Assembly (NCBI GenBank): GCA_022036555.1 | Contig: CM039126.1 | Location: forward strand, 34,169,228 to 34,233,227 | Length of the DNA stretch: 64,000 nt | Origin: Microstegium vimineum | Taxonomy: Eukaryota; Streptophyta; Magnoliopsida; Poales; Poaceae | Direction: 5' to 3' | Shown: positions 9,643 through 19,542 of the stretch, piece after piece | Position numbering within the stretch: position 1 is the first letter of the stretch | How the letters are laid out: each line of letters begins with the position of its first letter | Program-made: the position numbers and the translations under genes | Notes under the pieces: generated by a model | The model's input: the letters and a program-made list of their open reading frames with translations, nothing else | The model's database searches: none | Told to the model about the DNA's origin: nothing

Positions 9643-12043
9643 CTACCTCGTAGCGAAAAACTCCATGTCAGAAAGCAGATCCCCAGCAACCGCGTCCACC
9701 TCCGCCTCCAAGTGCGCCACATCCAACTCCGAAGTACCTACCGCGTAACCACTATGCACCCTCTGAAGATCAGCTCGTGGGTAGTGTGACCGCAACATAG
9801 CAAGCCCATAGGGAAGCATCTCCTGCGCCACCAACGTCGCAAACGACTTGAAGCACCCCAGAATCCTCGCGCCCTCGGCAAAACTTCAGCAATGGCCTCA
9901 TCTGACGGAGGAGCGGAGACGAAAGTAACATTGTCCACATAGGCCATCACTGGCCCGACCTCTTCAATCAGGTTACAGAACCGACTGCGCCCGGCAATAA
10001 CATTGGCCTCCAGTTCTACAAATGCCCAAGGAAACAAGCATAAGGACATGGCAACGACTCCGGGAACCAAACAAAACATCAGCACCAACCTTCCTTCGCC
10101 TTTGATAACTGATCACGCAGACTCAAGTTGTCACGTTCTTTCTCCAAAAGGGCCTTCTCCAGCTCACGCGTCTGCACGCGGGCTTCCTCCAAAGATTCCT
10201 CCAAAGATACGATCCATAGCTTGCGTTCCCGACTCGTCCTCAATAGCGCCTGTAAAATGGTAGTTGAGCCTACGGTTAATTCAAAAAAAAGGAAAGAGGG
10301 GGGAAGCCGACAACCCACCTTCAGATTAGTCAAGACGTCCTGACCACAATCAGAACCTTCATCATTAACAATAAAATCCCCCCGCGAGTGGGGCCGTTCC
10401 ACAAAGTCGTCTTCAACAACAACCGAAGCTCGCCTTCGCCTCTTCCTCGAACGAGAACCAAATGCCAGTGGCACATCATCATCACTAGATCCTGCCCCAA
10501 GACCAGAAGGAACCCCAGCGCCCCCAAAGAATTCAAGCCACCACCAAATCCTAGGCGATTCGCAGCCCAGGGCTCCGACCTCAATAACTTCGGGTCGACA
10601 ACTGTCGTCTCCGCCCCGGTCAGTCCTTCGCCGACCAGACTTTTACCAGTAGCTTCCGGTGCGACACTATACAATGACCCAGTCTCATCAGGTGATACCA
10701 TATCATGTACTACGAATCATCCAAAACCAACAAATCAAAAAAGACACTCACCAAACCTTCTGACGGGAGAGTCTAGCTACCCTAGGCGACATCGAAGAGC
10801 CGGCCACCCCCGAGGTCCTCAGCTCTGAGTACGCGTCGAGCGGGACATCTTCATCCCCAAACGAAGCATCACACCCCCGGATTGGTGAGTCAGGCGGCAA
10901 TTCACCAGAATGACCGGAACCACCTGGTTCAGCAGCATCACCACCCCCTGGAGGCACACAAAACTTTGGCAATACATCAGGGGCCGGCAACAGCGCAAAA
11001 TAAGAGGCACGGTCCCTGCCATTAATCTACACAACCAAGAGCGTATATAAACACGAAAAGCGCCACAACATTACAACACAAGACAAAGCTGTAGACATCA
11101 AAACCTGAGGAGGAAAACAACGAAGAGAAAAGTCCTTCCTCGGACGATGCGGTGAAGAATGCTTCACAAGATCAAAGATATAGTTTAAACGTTTGTCAGC
11201 AACAGCTGACTCGATACTTTTAGGGGCCTCCCGAGTACTGTCACCCTTACCAGCATATTCAAAAGCTGGATCCTCCCTATCTTTACAAGGCTGACAGCGC
11301 CTGATGATGAAACTACAAGCTACACGCACGCCATCAAGAGAACGGCGATCGAGCAACTTCAGCAGCAACTTCACCTTATCCAAACCAGCCTCTGACGGCG
11401 GCTCCGACCAGGTTCCCAGGACCCTGGGCACCAGTGGAGGATCACATGGCGTGTAGGGTTCCTCCTGATGAACATAAAACCACCTCGACTTGTGTCCAGC
11501 AAATTTGGAGTGCAACGGCATCGAGATATACTCACTAGACATACCATCCTTGAGTTGAAGATATACAACGCTAATAATGTCAGATGACCTAGTCTCATTC
11601 GGCTTCAAACGGAAGAAGTATCAGAATAAATCAAAGTGATGATAGATCCCAATAAACGCCTCGCACATGTGAATAAAGGTTGCAATGTGCACGATTGAGT
11701 TGGGATTCAGGTTGCAGAGGGAGATATCATAGTACCGAAATAAACCATGAAGGAAAGGATGGACGGGAACCCCAAAACCACACCGGAAGAATGGCTCAAA
11801 AACCACAAGCTCACTTGTATTCGGCGTCGGAAACGACTCACCAAATGCCGACCTCCATCCGCCCACCTCCTTATCTGGGAGTAAAACACCGAACACAAGG
11901 TCATTGATATCATCCTCTTTCAGAGTGCTCCACGTCCAATGCTTCACCCATGGTGGTACCTCTAGCTCCTCAACCCTAACATTTGGGGTCGGCGCCGCAG
12001 AAACTCTTCTAACTGCCGATGACGACCGATTAGCCGTAGCCAT
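9643..12043 (-). pseudogene. Antisense gene of the Tat element ('putative gypsy type transposon' domain plus coiled coil)
   Basis: Start ATG at 12043 (MATANRSSS). The N-terminal region, with HWTWSTLKEDDINDLVFG, PFLHGLFRYYDISLCNLNPN and FIHMCEAFIGIYHHFDLF, matches the grass family named 'putative gypsy type transposon' (PF04195, Transposase_28). A premature TGA at 11621-11623 stands before YFFRLKPNE, where the family has an Arg/Trp-type residue. Probable introns lie near 11020-11107 and 10700-10747. The middle has a basic RSRKRRRR stretch (about 10445), a likely nuclear localisation signal. It is followed by a heptad-like coiled coil (LEESLEEARVQTRELEKALLEKE, about 10120-10210). A one-base frameshift near 9883 precedes the C-terminal segment, which ends at 9643. 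Function is unknown. Its location on the opposite strand after integrase is typical for Tat-lineage elements. Confidence 0.8.
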
Positions 12044-12417
12044 CACCCCGAACAGCCTTATCGCAACACCCTTCTTCAGCGTCTTCGCTGGCGAGGAGAG
12101 CAATCGAGCACCACGATGGAACGAAAACCAAAGAAACATCGAGAAATAATGGCGAAAGTCGAGGAGTTTCACAACAATAGTAGGATGGAAACCACTGTTG
12201 GTATTTCTTATGACTATTGGATAAATCCGCAAGTGCACAGATTATACCGTTGTAGCACTTCACCTAGGAGTATTCCAAGGTATCGTATTTCCACAGGGAA
12301 CGAGAAGTGAGTTAACTAGGATTATGAATATGTCCTATGATTGATCAAGGGAGACTATGATAACTAGGTTGAGAGGTTCGTTTTAGCAAAGATATCTAAC
12401 AAGGTATAGCTGGTTAT

Positions 12418-13450
12418 TGTTGACACCGTTTTTCGACACGTGTCAAATGGGCTGAGGCTTGACTGGTCAGCGGCCGTTCTCCATCGGTATCAGGAGTTGA
12501 TAATGCCGATAGGAGGGTGCTATGAGTTTTGCCGATGGAAGCTGATGAGCCTTGCCGACCAAATCGATGAAGTCTGGCTGGAACTGATTGCCGATGAGGA
12601 GTCTTTGCTGATTGCCGACGAATGGGCCTTGCCGATTGCCGATAAAGGCTTGTTGCCGGTTGCCGATGGAAAATGGTTGCCGATTGCCGATTGGAGAAGT
12701 ATTACCGATGCCGATGGGTGTGATTTAGCACTTGGTGGCAGGAGAAGACTACCGGTGGCCAAAGAAGGAAGTTGCAGGGATCTGCCGATGGAAAGTTTCC
12801 ATCGAAGGGTATAAGGAAACTGGTGTTTTATGCCAGTATTATTATATTAATTTGAGTCCGACTCTTGCGTGAGTCGTTTATTTTCCCTTAAAATAGGTGT
12901 GTTTGTTTAGGAAATAAATATTGTTATCCGGCTCCTGCGCGAGTCAGTTTCCTTTAGAGTAGGAGTTTGTTTTAGGAAAGATATGTGTCGTGTCATTGTA
13001 CAACTTTCCATGTGGGAGTATAAATATGAGCCCGAAGGCTATGGAAAAAGAGATCGATCCAATTCAAACCAAATCAATTACTTTTTATCTTATTTACCTT
13101 TCCAGCAATTTACCCTTATTATGCATTAGTTGTAGCTTTAACGAGTTCTTCAAGCTTTCGACGGGCTGCATCACCTTGATCTCCGTCAAAATCCTTGTTA
13201 GTTCCGTGTGGGAGTACCTCTAGGCTTTGGCAATCCGGGCGCATCACTGTTTGCCTCGTCTAGCTCTGCTCTAAGTTATCCGTGATCAATCTGAGCCTTG
13301 ACATCCGGGCGGCATCGCTGTCGTCTTGTTCAGTTTGTCATAGTTATCATCCTTGTCGATTGATTGGTCAAATCGACTGGCACGCCCTCGACATCGAGCT
13401 TTGGTTAATAGCCCGAGGTGTTCACAGATCTGACGCTTTTTGTGTCAACA
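12418..13450. mobile_element. Solo LTR inserted in the Athila-like LTR
   Basis: A 1033-bp unit begins TGTTGACACC, ends TGTGTCAACA, and has perfect 5-bp duplications GTTAT at 12413-12417 and 13451-13455. The sister LTR at 24480 shows the empty site (CTGCTTATACTGG). A TATA-like TATAAATA at 13019-13026 suggests plus orientation. The 124-residue open frame inside is a translation of the GCCGAT repeat and is not a gene. Confidence 0.93.
12500..12800 (+). repeat. GCCGAT-rich iterated tract
   Basis: More than a dozen GCCGAT or close variants (TTGCCGATTGCCGAT, GCCGATGG) occur irregularly in the U3 part of the solo LTR, upstream of its TATA box. Direct visual repeat; regulatory role unknown. Confidence 0.7.
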
Positions 13451-14213
13451 GTTATACTGGCTTTATCAGCCATTCTCTTGCACGGGGTGATGGGATAGAT
13501 CAGAAAGAGGACAAAACTCTAACCAGACCGCGCCATCAAGTTGTATTGAGGCCCTACCTTTTAAGAACTTATCTGACACGCGTGGTGGAATACAAAGACT
13601 AGATAGAGCTATCACCTTCTACTAGCATCCACAAACAATCCGCATGATAAGTAGTTTACAAAGGTAAGATCTAGTCTAGACACCACGTCTACACTATTCT
13701 TACTACTTTAACCCAACGTTAAAGGCTAAAGCACTCTACTTAAAGTAAAGCGATGAACAAGCGCGAAAAGATGTATAACAGCTAAACCAGATTTAGAATA
13801 CTAAATGCTATAAAGAACTCAAAAGAATTCACTTACAAGAGCTGAACTTACAAGAGACTCGCATCCGCCGAGGAAGAACTCTGGAGAAGACTCCCGATAG
13901 GCCCGGGGCTTTCTCCAGAAGACTTCCTTCACTCCCCTCCAGCAAGCATTGCACTACTAGAGAGCTCCGCTAAGAGACTAAGGAGTAGTGTTTCTCCAGT
14001 GAGGCATGAGTGAGAGTGAAGGCCTACGGGGCTATTTATAGCTAGAGGTGGAGTAGGGGCTACTACGGTGCCACGTCAGCAATCCGCGCCACCTCCATCA
14101 GCCACCGTAGGATCAAACCGTCATTGTAACCGCCTTAGATCAACGGTGGAGATGAAGTTGATGCATGGAGGCATGCAGGAAGGCGGTGGGAAGCTTGGGG
14201 GAGACTCTGGGTA

Positions 14214-15034
14214 CCTTACATGGGTTACTCCGGTACAAGTATACTTTAGGTTCATGGGTTAGTCCAAAAGTAAAACCAAATTCCATACAAGTATACTTTA
14301 GGTTCATTAATCAAACTTGACACCATGTCTTATTTGATTAAGGAAGACTATTTAACCTAAGCACCATGCTTAATTTAAAAAAAAGCCTTTGGAAACATGA
14401 TCGCTATTCCAAACCAAAGCATAGTCATAACAGAATCAGGAATCATGAAAGAACTAAGAGATTCATTTAAGAAGAGACAAGAGCATGGTTGGTGAAATAG
14501 ATGAGCATTTTTTTATATGACTTGGCAAGATGAGCAAGGTATAAAGAGAAAGCAATGTGAAGACAATCAAACAAAATTAAACAATGAAGCATGACATGAA
14601 TTTCTTAGGGAAATCCACTCCCCCATACTTGGATTTTGCCACATTTCACAATCAGCAAATACAAGTCTAGGATGTGGAATTTCCTTTTGAAAGTGCTACA
14701 TTATTGAAGGTTGTTTAGTTGGACATACCTTGTGTTTTATTCCATCATTCTTTTTGTTCAATCTGAAATGGTTAGTGACAAAAATACCCGAAGGAACACT
14801 TCCACAAAAATTCCCTTAATCTCATTTTAAAAAGTCAATTTATTCATTTTAGAATTTTGGAAACAAAAAAATATTTATATATATATATATTTTTTATGAT
14901 TATTATTAATTTTAATTAAAAATATTTTTTTCATATAAGCAACCTTTAATAGAAAAGAAAAAGGCTCAGGTTATCTCCCGAAAGTGCTTATTTTTAAGAC
15001 ACAAGCTTGTCTTTGGGAAACCTTCAAGAGTATC
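14214..15034. other. Non-coding interior of the Athila-like element
   Basis: AT-rich, no gene. Contains a direct repeat of TACAAGTATACTTTAGGTTC at 14234-14253 and 14286-14305, and an AT dinucleotide run near 14871-14890. On the element's strand it is the 3' untranslated part. Confidence 0.5.
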
Positions 15035-16424
15035 TCATGTTGGTGAAGTGGTTTCCCCTTCAACTCCAAAATTTTCAAACCTATCCTCAAGACCAAAACC
15101 ACTACGAGATTTGCAAAATTTATGGTAGACAAACACATCTACAATCAACCCTGCAAAGATTTTAGAAACCAGAAGCATGAAGAGGTTGTAGATCATGTGT
15201 GTAGTGATGGTAGAGGGAAGGATTGATTTGGGAGATTTCACACTTGAGCATGGATCTGATGGGAAGATCGGGGAATAGTTTTCATGCTCATTGCTATCGT
15301 TCTCCCTTTCAAGGAGTGGGTGAGCATTTTCTTTCTCATGACATTTCAAGTCATCCTCAAAACTTGAGTGGGTCATGGCTGTTGGCGAGATGGACCTAAG
15401 CTCACCCCTTGGATCTAGAACAAGTTTGGATTCTATCTCTTTGATGAGAGGTCAGGAAGACCAAACGGGTAGATAATCTTTACTTATCCTATGACCAAGC
15501 TTCTCATTTCCAAAAGTGTTCTCCAAGATTCTCATGATTGGCCTTCCGATAAAAGTAAGATGAAAGGAAAGTCCAGGAATGTCAAAGATATGGAAATCTA
15601 GGAAGATCTTGAGATCATCAACCACCATAATAACATCATGGAGGACTCCTAAACAATCAAGGATTTTACCATTGGGGAGTCTAAGGTGTTTTTGTGATTG
15701 GGATAGATGATTCTTTGATGGTGTTGGAACATGGAAATGAGGAATGATGTTGATCCCGAGGCTAGGATCGTAGCAAAATTCACCATCAATGCCCAACACT
15801 TGACAGGATATTCTCCTCATATGTGTGGGCAATTTAGTTACTTCCTTTGAGGTTTTAGCCTTATCCAACCATTCTTGACTTACAATGGTAGATAGGTGTT
15901 CTAACCGTTGTCTTTGCTCCTCTTGGTCAAATTTATGGCCCTCATGGCTTCCATGCCTCGGGTGTCTTAATGAATTCCTAAAGTCAATAAGTGGGTCATC
16001 ATAAGACTTGAATGAAGGAACACATGGAGGATCATCAGGATCAAGGATGGGTTTGTAAGATAAGTCAAATGTGGGCATAGAAAAGGAGAGGATAGATTTG
16101 GCTTCTAAACACTTTAGTTCTTCTTCTATAGGCTCACTCGACATTTCTTCATCAAATATCCCACTTTTCCTGATGTGCCATGTGGGAAGTCAAGGCATAA
16201 TATGATGTTTATTTGGGAGGTTTTTGAAGAGATTCCTTCATGAGAGGTCTAGAAAGATGTTTCTTAGAAGGTCTCTTTAGGAAAGGATCATTTTGGGCAT
16301 TCCCAAAACTAGCAAGATCATATGAACGGTTAGCCTCAAACTCGAAGGAATGTTTTATGTGTTGGATTTCTTCTTCCTTTGAGATTTGTGGTAATTGTAG
16401 TTCAGGATCGATGGCAGAATCTTT
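15035..16424 (-). pseudogene. Protease-like and downstream region of the Athila-like element
   Basis: The main frame (16144 to 15452, 230 residues) has LPTHMRRISCQVLGIDGEFC, DPSLGINIIPHFH and LPNGKILDCLGVLHDVI, then FDIPGLSFHLTFIGRPIMR. This order fits a retropepsin-like domain: D-x-G-x-N, then LG..HDV, then a GRP motif. The active-site triad D-T/S-G is replaced by DPSLG, so catalysis is doubtful. A second short frame (15376-15035) follows with no recognised domain. No reverse transcriptase or integrase follows before the LTR. The region 16424-16145 between gag and this frame has stops and may be a degraded link. Confidence 0.6.
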
Positions 16425-16589
16425 TTATAGAAGTGATGATGATTCGGCTATCGAGATTTCCTTTCTAGGGACTAGTTTTTCTTTTTCTATGGGTCCTTCA
16501 TCATAAACATTAGTGTAGAGGGTGTTTTCAAGAATCTTCATGAGAAGACTCTTCCCTTCACTAACGGATAAACACAGGAAGGCTCCCCT
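16425..16589 (-). pseudogene. C-terminal part of Athila-like gag, separated by the CACTA insertion
   Basis: Directly beyond the left CACTA terminus, the frame used at 24159-23602 resumes on the minus strand as GAFLCLSVSEGKSLL, with typical Athila gag ILENT wording. It runs to a TAA at 16425-16427. Frame and protein family agree on both sides, so the transposon clearly landed inside gag. Positions 16587-16589 (CCT) are the duplicated target. Confidence 0.75.
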
Positions 16590-16618
16590 CACTACTACAG
16601 AAACGACAAACAGTGCCG

Positions 16619-16850
16619 GTTCAAAACCCCCCTTCAGTGGCGGTTTTTGAACCGGCACTAGCAATTCGGCAGTGATAAGCTCATGCCATCACTCCCGGTT
16701 ATGCCAAACCGGCAGTGATGGCTCAAGCATCACTGTCGGTTCGTGTTACCAACCGGCAGTGATGTTTGAGCCATCACTGTCGGTTTGTAACACCAACCGG
16801 CAGTGATGCTGAGCCATCACTGCCGGTTTGGCACCCCAACCGGCAGTGAT
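16619..16850. repeat. Left subterminal repeat block of the CACTA element
   Basis: Alternating direct and inverted copies of ATCACTGCCGGTT/AACCGGCAGTGAT, about eight half-sites, including near-palindromic pairs. In CACTA elements such subterminal motifs are the binding sites of the element's DNA-binding protein. Confidence 0.85.
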
Positions 16851-17088
16851 ATTATTTTTTAAAATTGCATTTTTTTAATTGTTTTATTTTCATTTAGGGT
16901 TTCTGGTTTAGGGTTTACGGTAGAGGTGGTGGGGTGGGAGATCGTGGAGGTGTTTTCTATCGAACCATTTGATATCGATGTGAATTGAAGGTGGTTGTGG
17001 ACTAGCGACAATACAAACCCATCACACATTTATAATAATTATTACAAAACATCCAAACAAAACTTAAAGTATCGAATTAATTATCGCA

Positions 17089-17536
17089 TTACAATAGCCT
17101 TTTGAGGCAGTCTTTTCCATAGTTCTTCTTGAAGTCCTTACTCTTCACAATGGATAGACATCCTTTTCTATACACTATATCGTCCAGAATAAGAGCTGCT
17201 ATCTCCTCTAGAAATCCTCTTATCTCAAAATTCACCAACCTATTATGGCCCTAATCTTTGTGATGTAAATTGATACAAGATGATATTGAGATGCACATAC
17301 GTAAGACAAAACAATAGAATTAAAATGCGATGCGTACGTACCATGCCATCTCCTATTCCTAGTTTTGCGCCAAAGTAGCAAAGCATTGCCCACATCACAT
17401 AGAACCTGCATTCGTTGTTCCCCATTGGTTGATCTAGGGCCTTGACCTTCTTCATATACTCCACTCTGAATGGATCTATCCACAAATTTGAATCATCGTA
17501 GCCACAATATGAAAATTGCAAGCATAAGTTAATCAT
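17089..17536 (-). pseudogene. Ulp1-type (C48) cysteine peptidase C-terminal remnant in the CACTA element
   Basis: Two exons are visible. Exon 1 (down to 17342) contains IDPFRVEYMKKVKALDQPMG and NNECRFYVMWAML. A Q followed six residues later by C and then FYV fits the catalytic Gln/Cys end of Ulp1-like peptidases, although the usual Gly after the Cys is Arg here. An intron at 17341-17251 begins GTACGTAC and ends GATTAG, and the frame is preserved across it. Exon 2 gives LVNFEIRGFLEEIAALILDD and ends at a TAA, 17089-17091. Ulp1-like genes are frequent second genes of grass CACTA elements. The upstream catalytic His/Asp region was not found, so this is probably only a fragment. Confidence 0.65.
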
Positions 17537-17623
17537 AAGAAAATTTGCTCAAAGTATCTCGATGTCTCGATGTCTCTCAAAATTTGCATAAGTTAATCAT
17601 GATATATATACAAGGATACAAGG

Positions 17624-17737
17624 ATGACATACAAGTCTATCTATATATCTCTATCTTTCTCTATCTCTCTATCTCTCTCTAATCACTACCTATGTCTCTA
17701 TCAATATGAATCTATCTCTAATCTCTACCTATCTCTC

Positions 17738-17790
<53 letters not shown>

Positions 17791-17925
17791 ATCTCTATCT
17801 CTATCTAAGCTATCTAAGCTATCTATCTAAGCTATCTAAGCTAGCTAGCTATCTAAGCTATCTAAGCTATCTCTCTAATCTATCTAATCTATCTAATCTA
17901 TCTCTCTAATTTATCTCTCTCTCTA
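17624..17925 (+). repeat. CT/TATCT and TAAGCTATC simple repeats
   Basis: Imperfect TATCTCTC units, then an uninterrupted CT run of about 36 bases near 17750-17785. Next come seven or more TAAGCTATC-like units (17812-17871), then TATCTAA units. Open frames rich in SLSLSL across this stretch are artefacts of the repeat. Confidence 0.9.
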
Positions 17926-18049
17926 TCTCCTTCTCCCTCCTTCCTCCCTCTCCCTCCTTCTTCCTCCCCCTCCTTCTTCCTCCATCTCCCTCCTTCTTCC
18001 TCCTTCCTCCCTCTCCCTCCTTCTTCCTCCCTCTCCCTCCTTCTCCTTT
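17926..18049 (+). repeat. Pure polypyrimidine tract (CTCCCTCCTTCTTCC)n
   Basis: 124 bases with only one purine (A at 17984) on the plus strand, built from CTCCCTCCTTCTTCC units. It lies inside the CACTA element between the Ulp1-like exons and the transposase. Confidence 0.95.
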
Positions 18050-18169
18050 GAAGCTAGCAGTCCACTGTGAAATAAGCAGAGCAAGCAAGCAAGTCTATCT
18101 CTCTCCCTCCTTCAATTCATCTCATCATCTATCTCTATGCCAAGCAAGCAAGCAAAAACAGAGCAGGTC

Positions 18170-18620
18170 CATGTACACATTTTGTCGAACACCTTCGGTG
18201 CGTGGACATGGAGCTCACCGCGTGAAGGTTAGGGCCGGATTTCGCGCTCCTCTACGTGCTCCTGCTCCTGCTCCTGTGCTCCTACGACGTGGATGTGGCG
18301 GCCGGCGATGTCGTGGCGGCCCTGGCGGTCCTGTGCGGCGTCGACTAGCGGCGTCACGGCGTCGAGCAGAGCGGGCGGCGGCGGTGTGCAGTGGAGGGAG
18401 CTCCTCGCGGCGGCGTGCGTCGAGCAGAGCAGAGCGGGCGGCGGCGGCGTGCAGTTGCGGCGTCGAGCAGAGCAGAGCGGCGGAGTGGAGGGAGCTCCTC
18501 GCGGCATCGAGGTCGTCGAGGTCCAGTGGGTGGCGGCGGCGTGCAGTGGCGACCTCGGGCTCGAGCAGAATGGATAAGTGTGGAACGGGCGCGCGTCTGA
18601 AATTTTTGGACGCACGCCAT
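18170..18620. repeat. GC-rich low-complexity block in the CACTA element
   Basis: Repeated GAGCAGAGCGGGCGGCGGCG and GTGGAGGGAGCTCCTCGCGG segments give long open frames on both strands. All are Arg/Ala/Ser-rich with no family likeness. It could contain a degraded first exon of a CACTA gene, but nothing positive supports that. Confidence 0.5.
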
Positions 18621-18640
18621 TTCTTTAAATAGGGTGGCAT

Positions 18641-18802
18641 ATCACTGCCGGTTCTTATTACAAACCGGCAGTGATGTGCCCTATCAGTGCCGGTTTGTAA
18701 GAATAACCGGCAGTGATGAGGGAGCATCACTGCCAGTTAGTAATTAGAACCGGCAGTGACAGAGGCACATCACTGTCGGTTGCTCTATAACCGGAAGTGA
18801 TG
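18641..18802. repeat. Internal copy of the CACTA subterminal repeat block
   Basis: Eight alternating half-sites of ATCACTGCCGGTT/AACCGGCAGTGAT lie about 2 kb inside the left end. No CACTA terminus or 3-bp duplication is visible beside the block. Confidence 0.8.
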
Positions 18803-18944
18803 TGTGTATCTTTTTAAATCTGACTTTTTCTTTAGAATTCAAATTACTCCTAATTTTTTACTAGAACTTGAAAAACTCCAAACATAGAAGTTGCATAATT
18901 TTTAATTCTCTACAACTTTTGTTGAAGGAACATATTCAAATTAT

Positions 18945-19295
18945 TTATAGTTTTTGAATTCCATTTTGAATTTGAATAAGGGTTTAAAATTCAATTACCC
19001 CCTTTGTAATTACTCCAAAAATTTGAATAGAAGTTGAAAATCTTCCAACATAGCTTTTGCTAGTTTTGAGGAGCTCTACATTATTGCTTATACACTCAAG
19101 GTCTAATTGTTTATAGTTTTTAAATTCCATTTTGAATTTGAATAAGGGTTTAAAATTCAATTACCCCCTTTGTAATTACTCCAAAAATTTGAATAGAAGT
19201 TGAAAATCTTCCAACATAGCTTTTGCTCGTTTTGAGGAGATCTACCTTATTTCTTATACACTCAAGGTCTAATTCTTTATAGTTTTGGAATCCCT
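18945..19295. repeat. 166-bp tandem repeat, about two copies
   Basis: The segment from TAGTTTTTGAATTCCATTTT to GGTCTAATTGTTTATAG recurs almost exactly with a period of 166 bases (CCATTTTGAATTTG at 18961 and 19127). A third, broken start follows near 19268. AT-rich and non-coding. Confidence 0.8.
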
Positions 19296-19542
19296 TTTGA
19301 CATGGCATACATCAATCAACAACGTGGTACAACTCAACAATCTCTAGAAGTCCATATGATCTCAAATTACTAAAACAACATTTCATTAAGGATTACATAG
19401 TTTATGATACTCTAACAATTCACGGTGCAGGCACGATGATGGCCTCATCATGATCACTCCGGAGGTAAGCAGGTTCGTCACCCTCTTCAAGGACATGTAG
19501 GGTAATGTCCGCCCCAAAATGAGCCATTTCTTCATAACCTTT

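Larger units (their letters stand above)
12196..14213 (-). repeat. 3' LTR of the Athila-like element (truncated, with an insertion)
   Basis: Aligns with 24264-25243 except for a 1038-bp insertion (12418-13455, LTR plus duplicated target). Similarity ends after GACTCTGGGTACC at 14213, beyond which the other copy continues for about 730 bp. A deletion therefore removed the U3 start of this LTR, and probably the polypurine tract. Confidence 0.88.

Noticed and set aside
12440..12814. 124-residue open frame with IADE/LPIAD repeats
   Set aside because: Translation of the GCCGAT repeat in a solo LTR.
16619..16850. CRISPR-like array, because of short regularly repeated palindromes
   Set aside because: The repeats are alternating inverted CACTA subterminal motifs in a plant transposon, with no constant spacer length and no cas genes.
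17624..17909. Ser/Leu repeat 'proteins'
   Set aside because: Pure products of CT and TATC microsatellites.
18048..18730. Long Arg/Ala/Ser-rich open frames on both strands
   Set aside because: GC-rich low-complexity repeats inside the CACTA element give open frames in several phases at once, with no family match.
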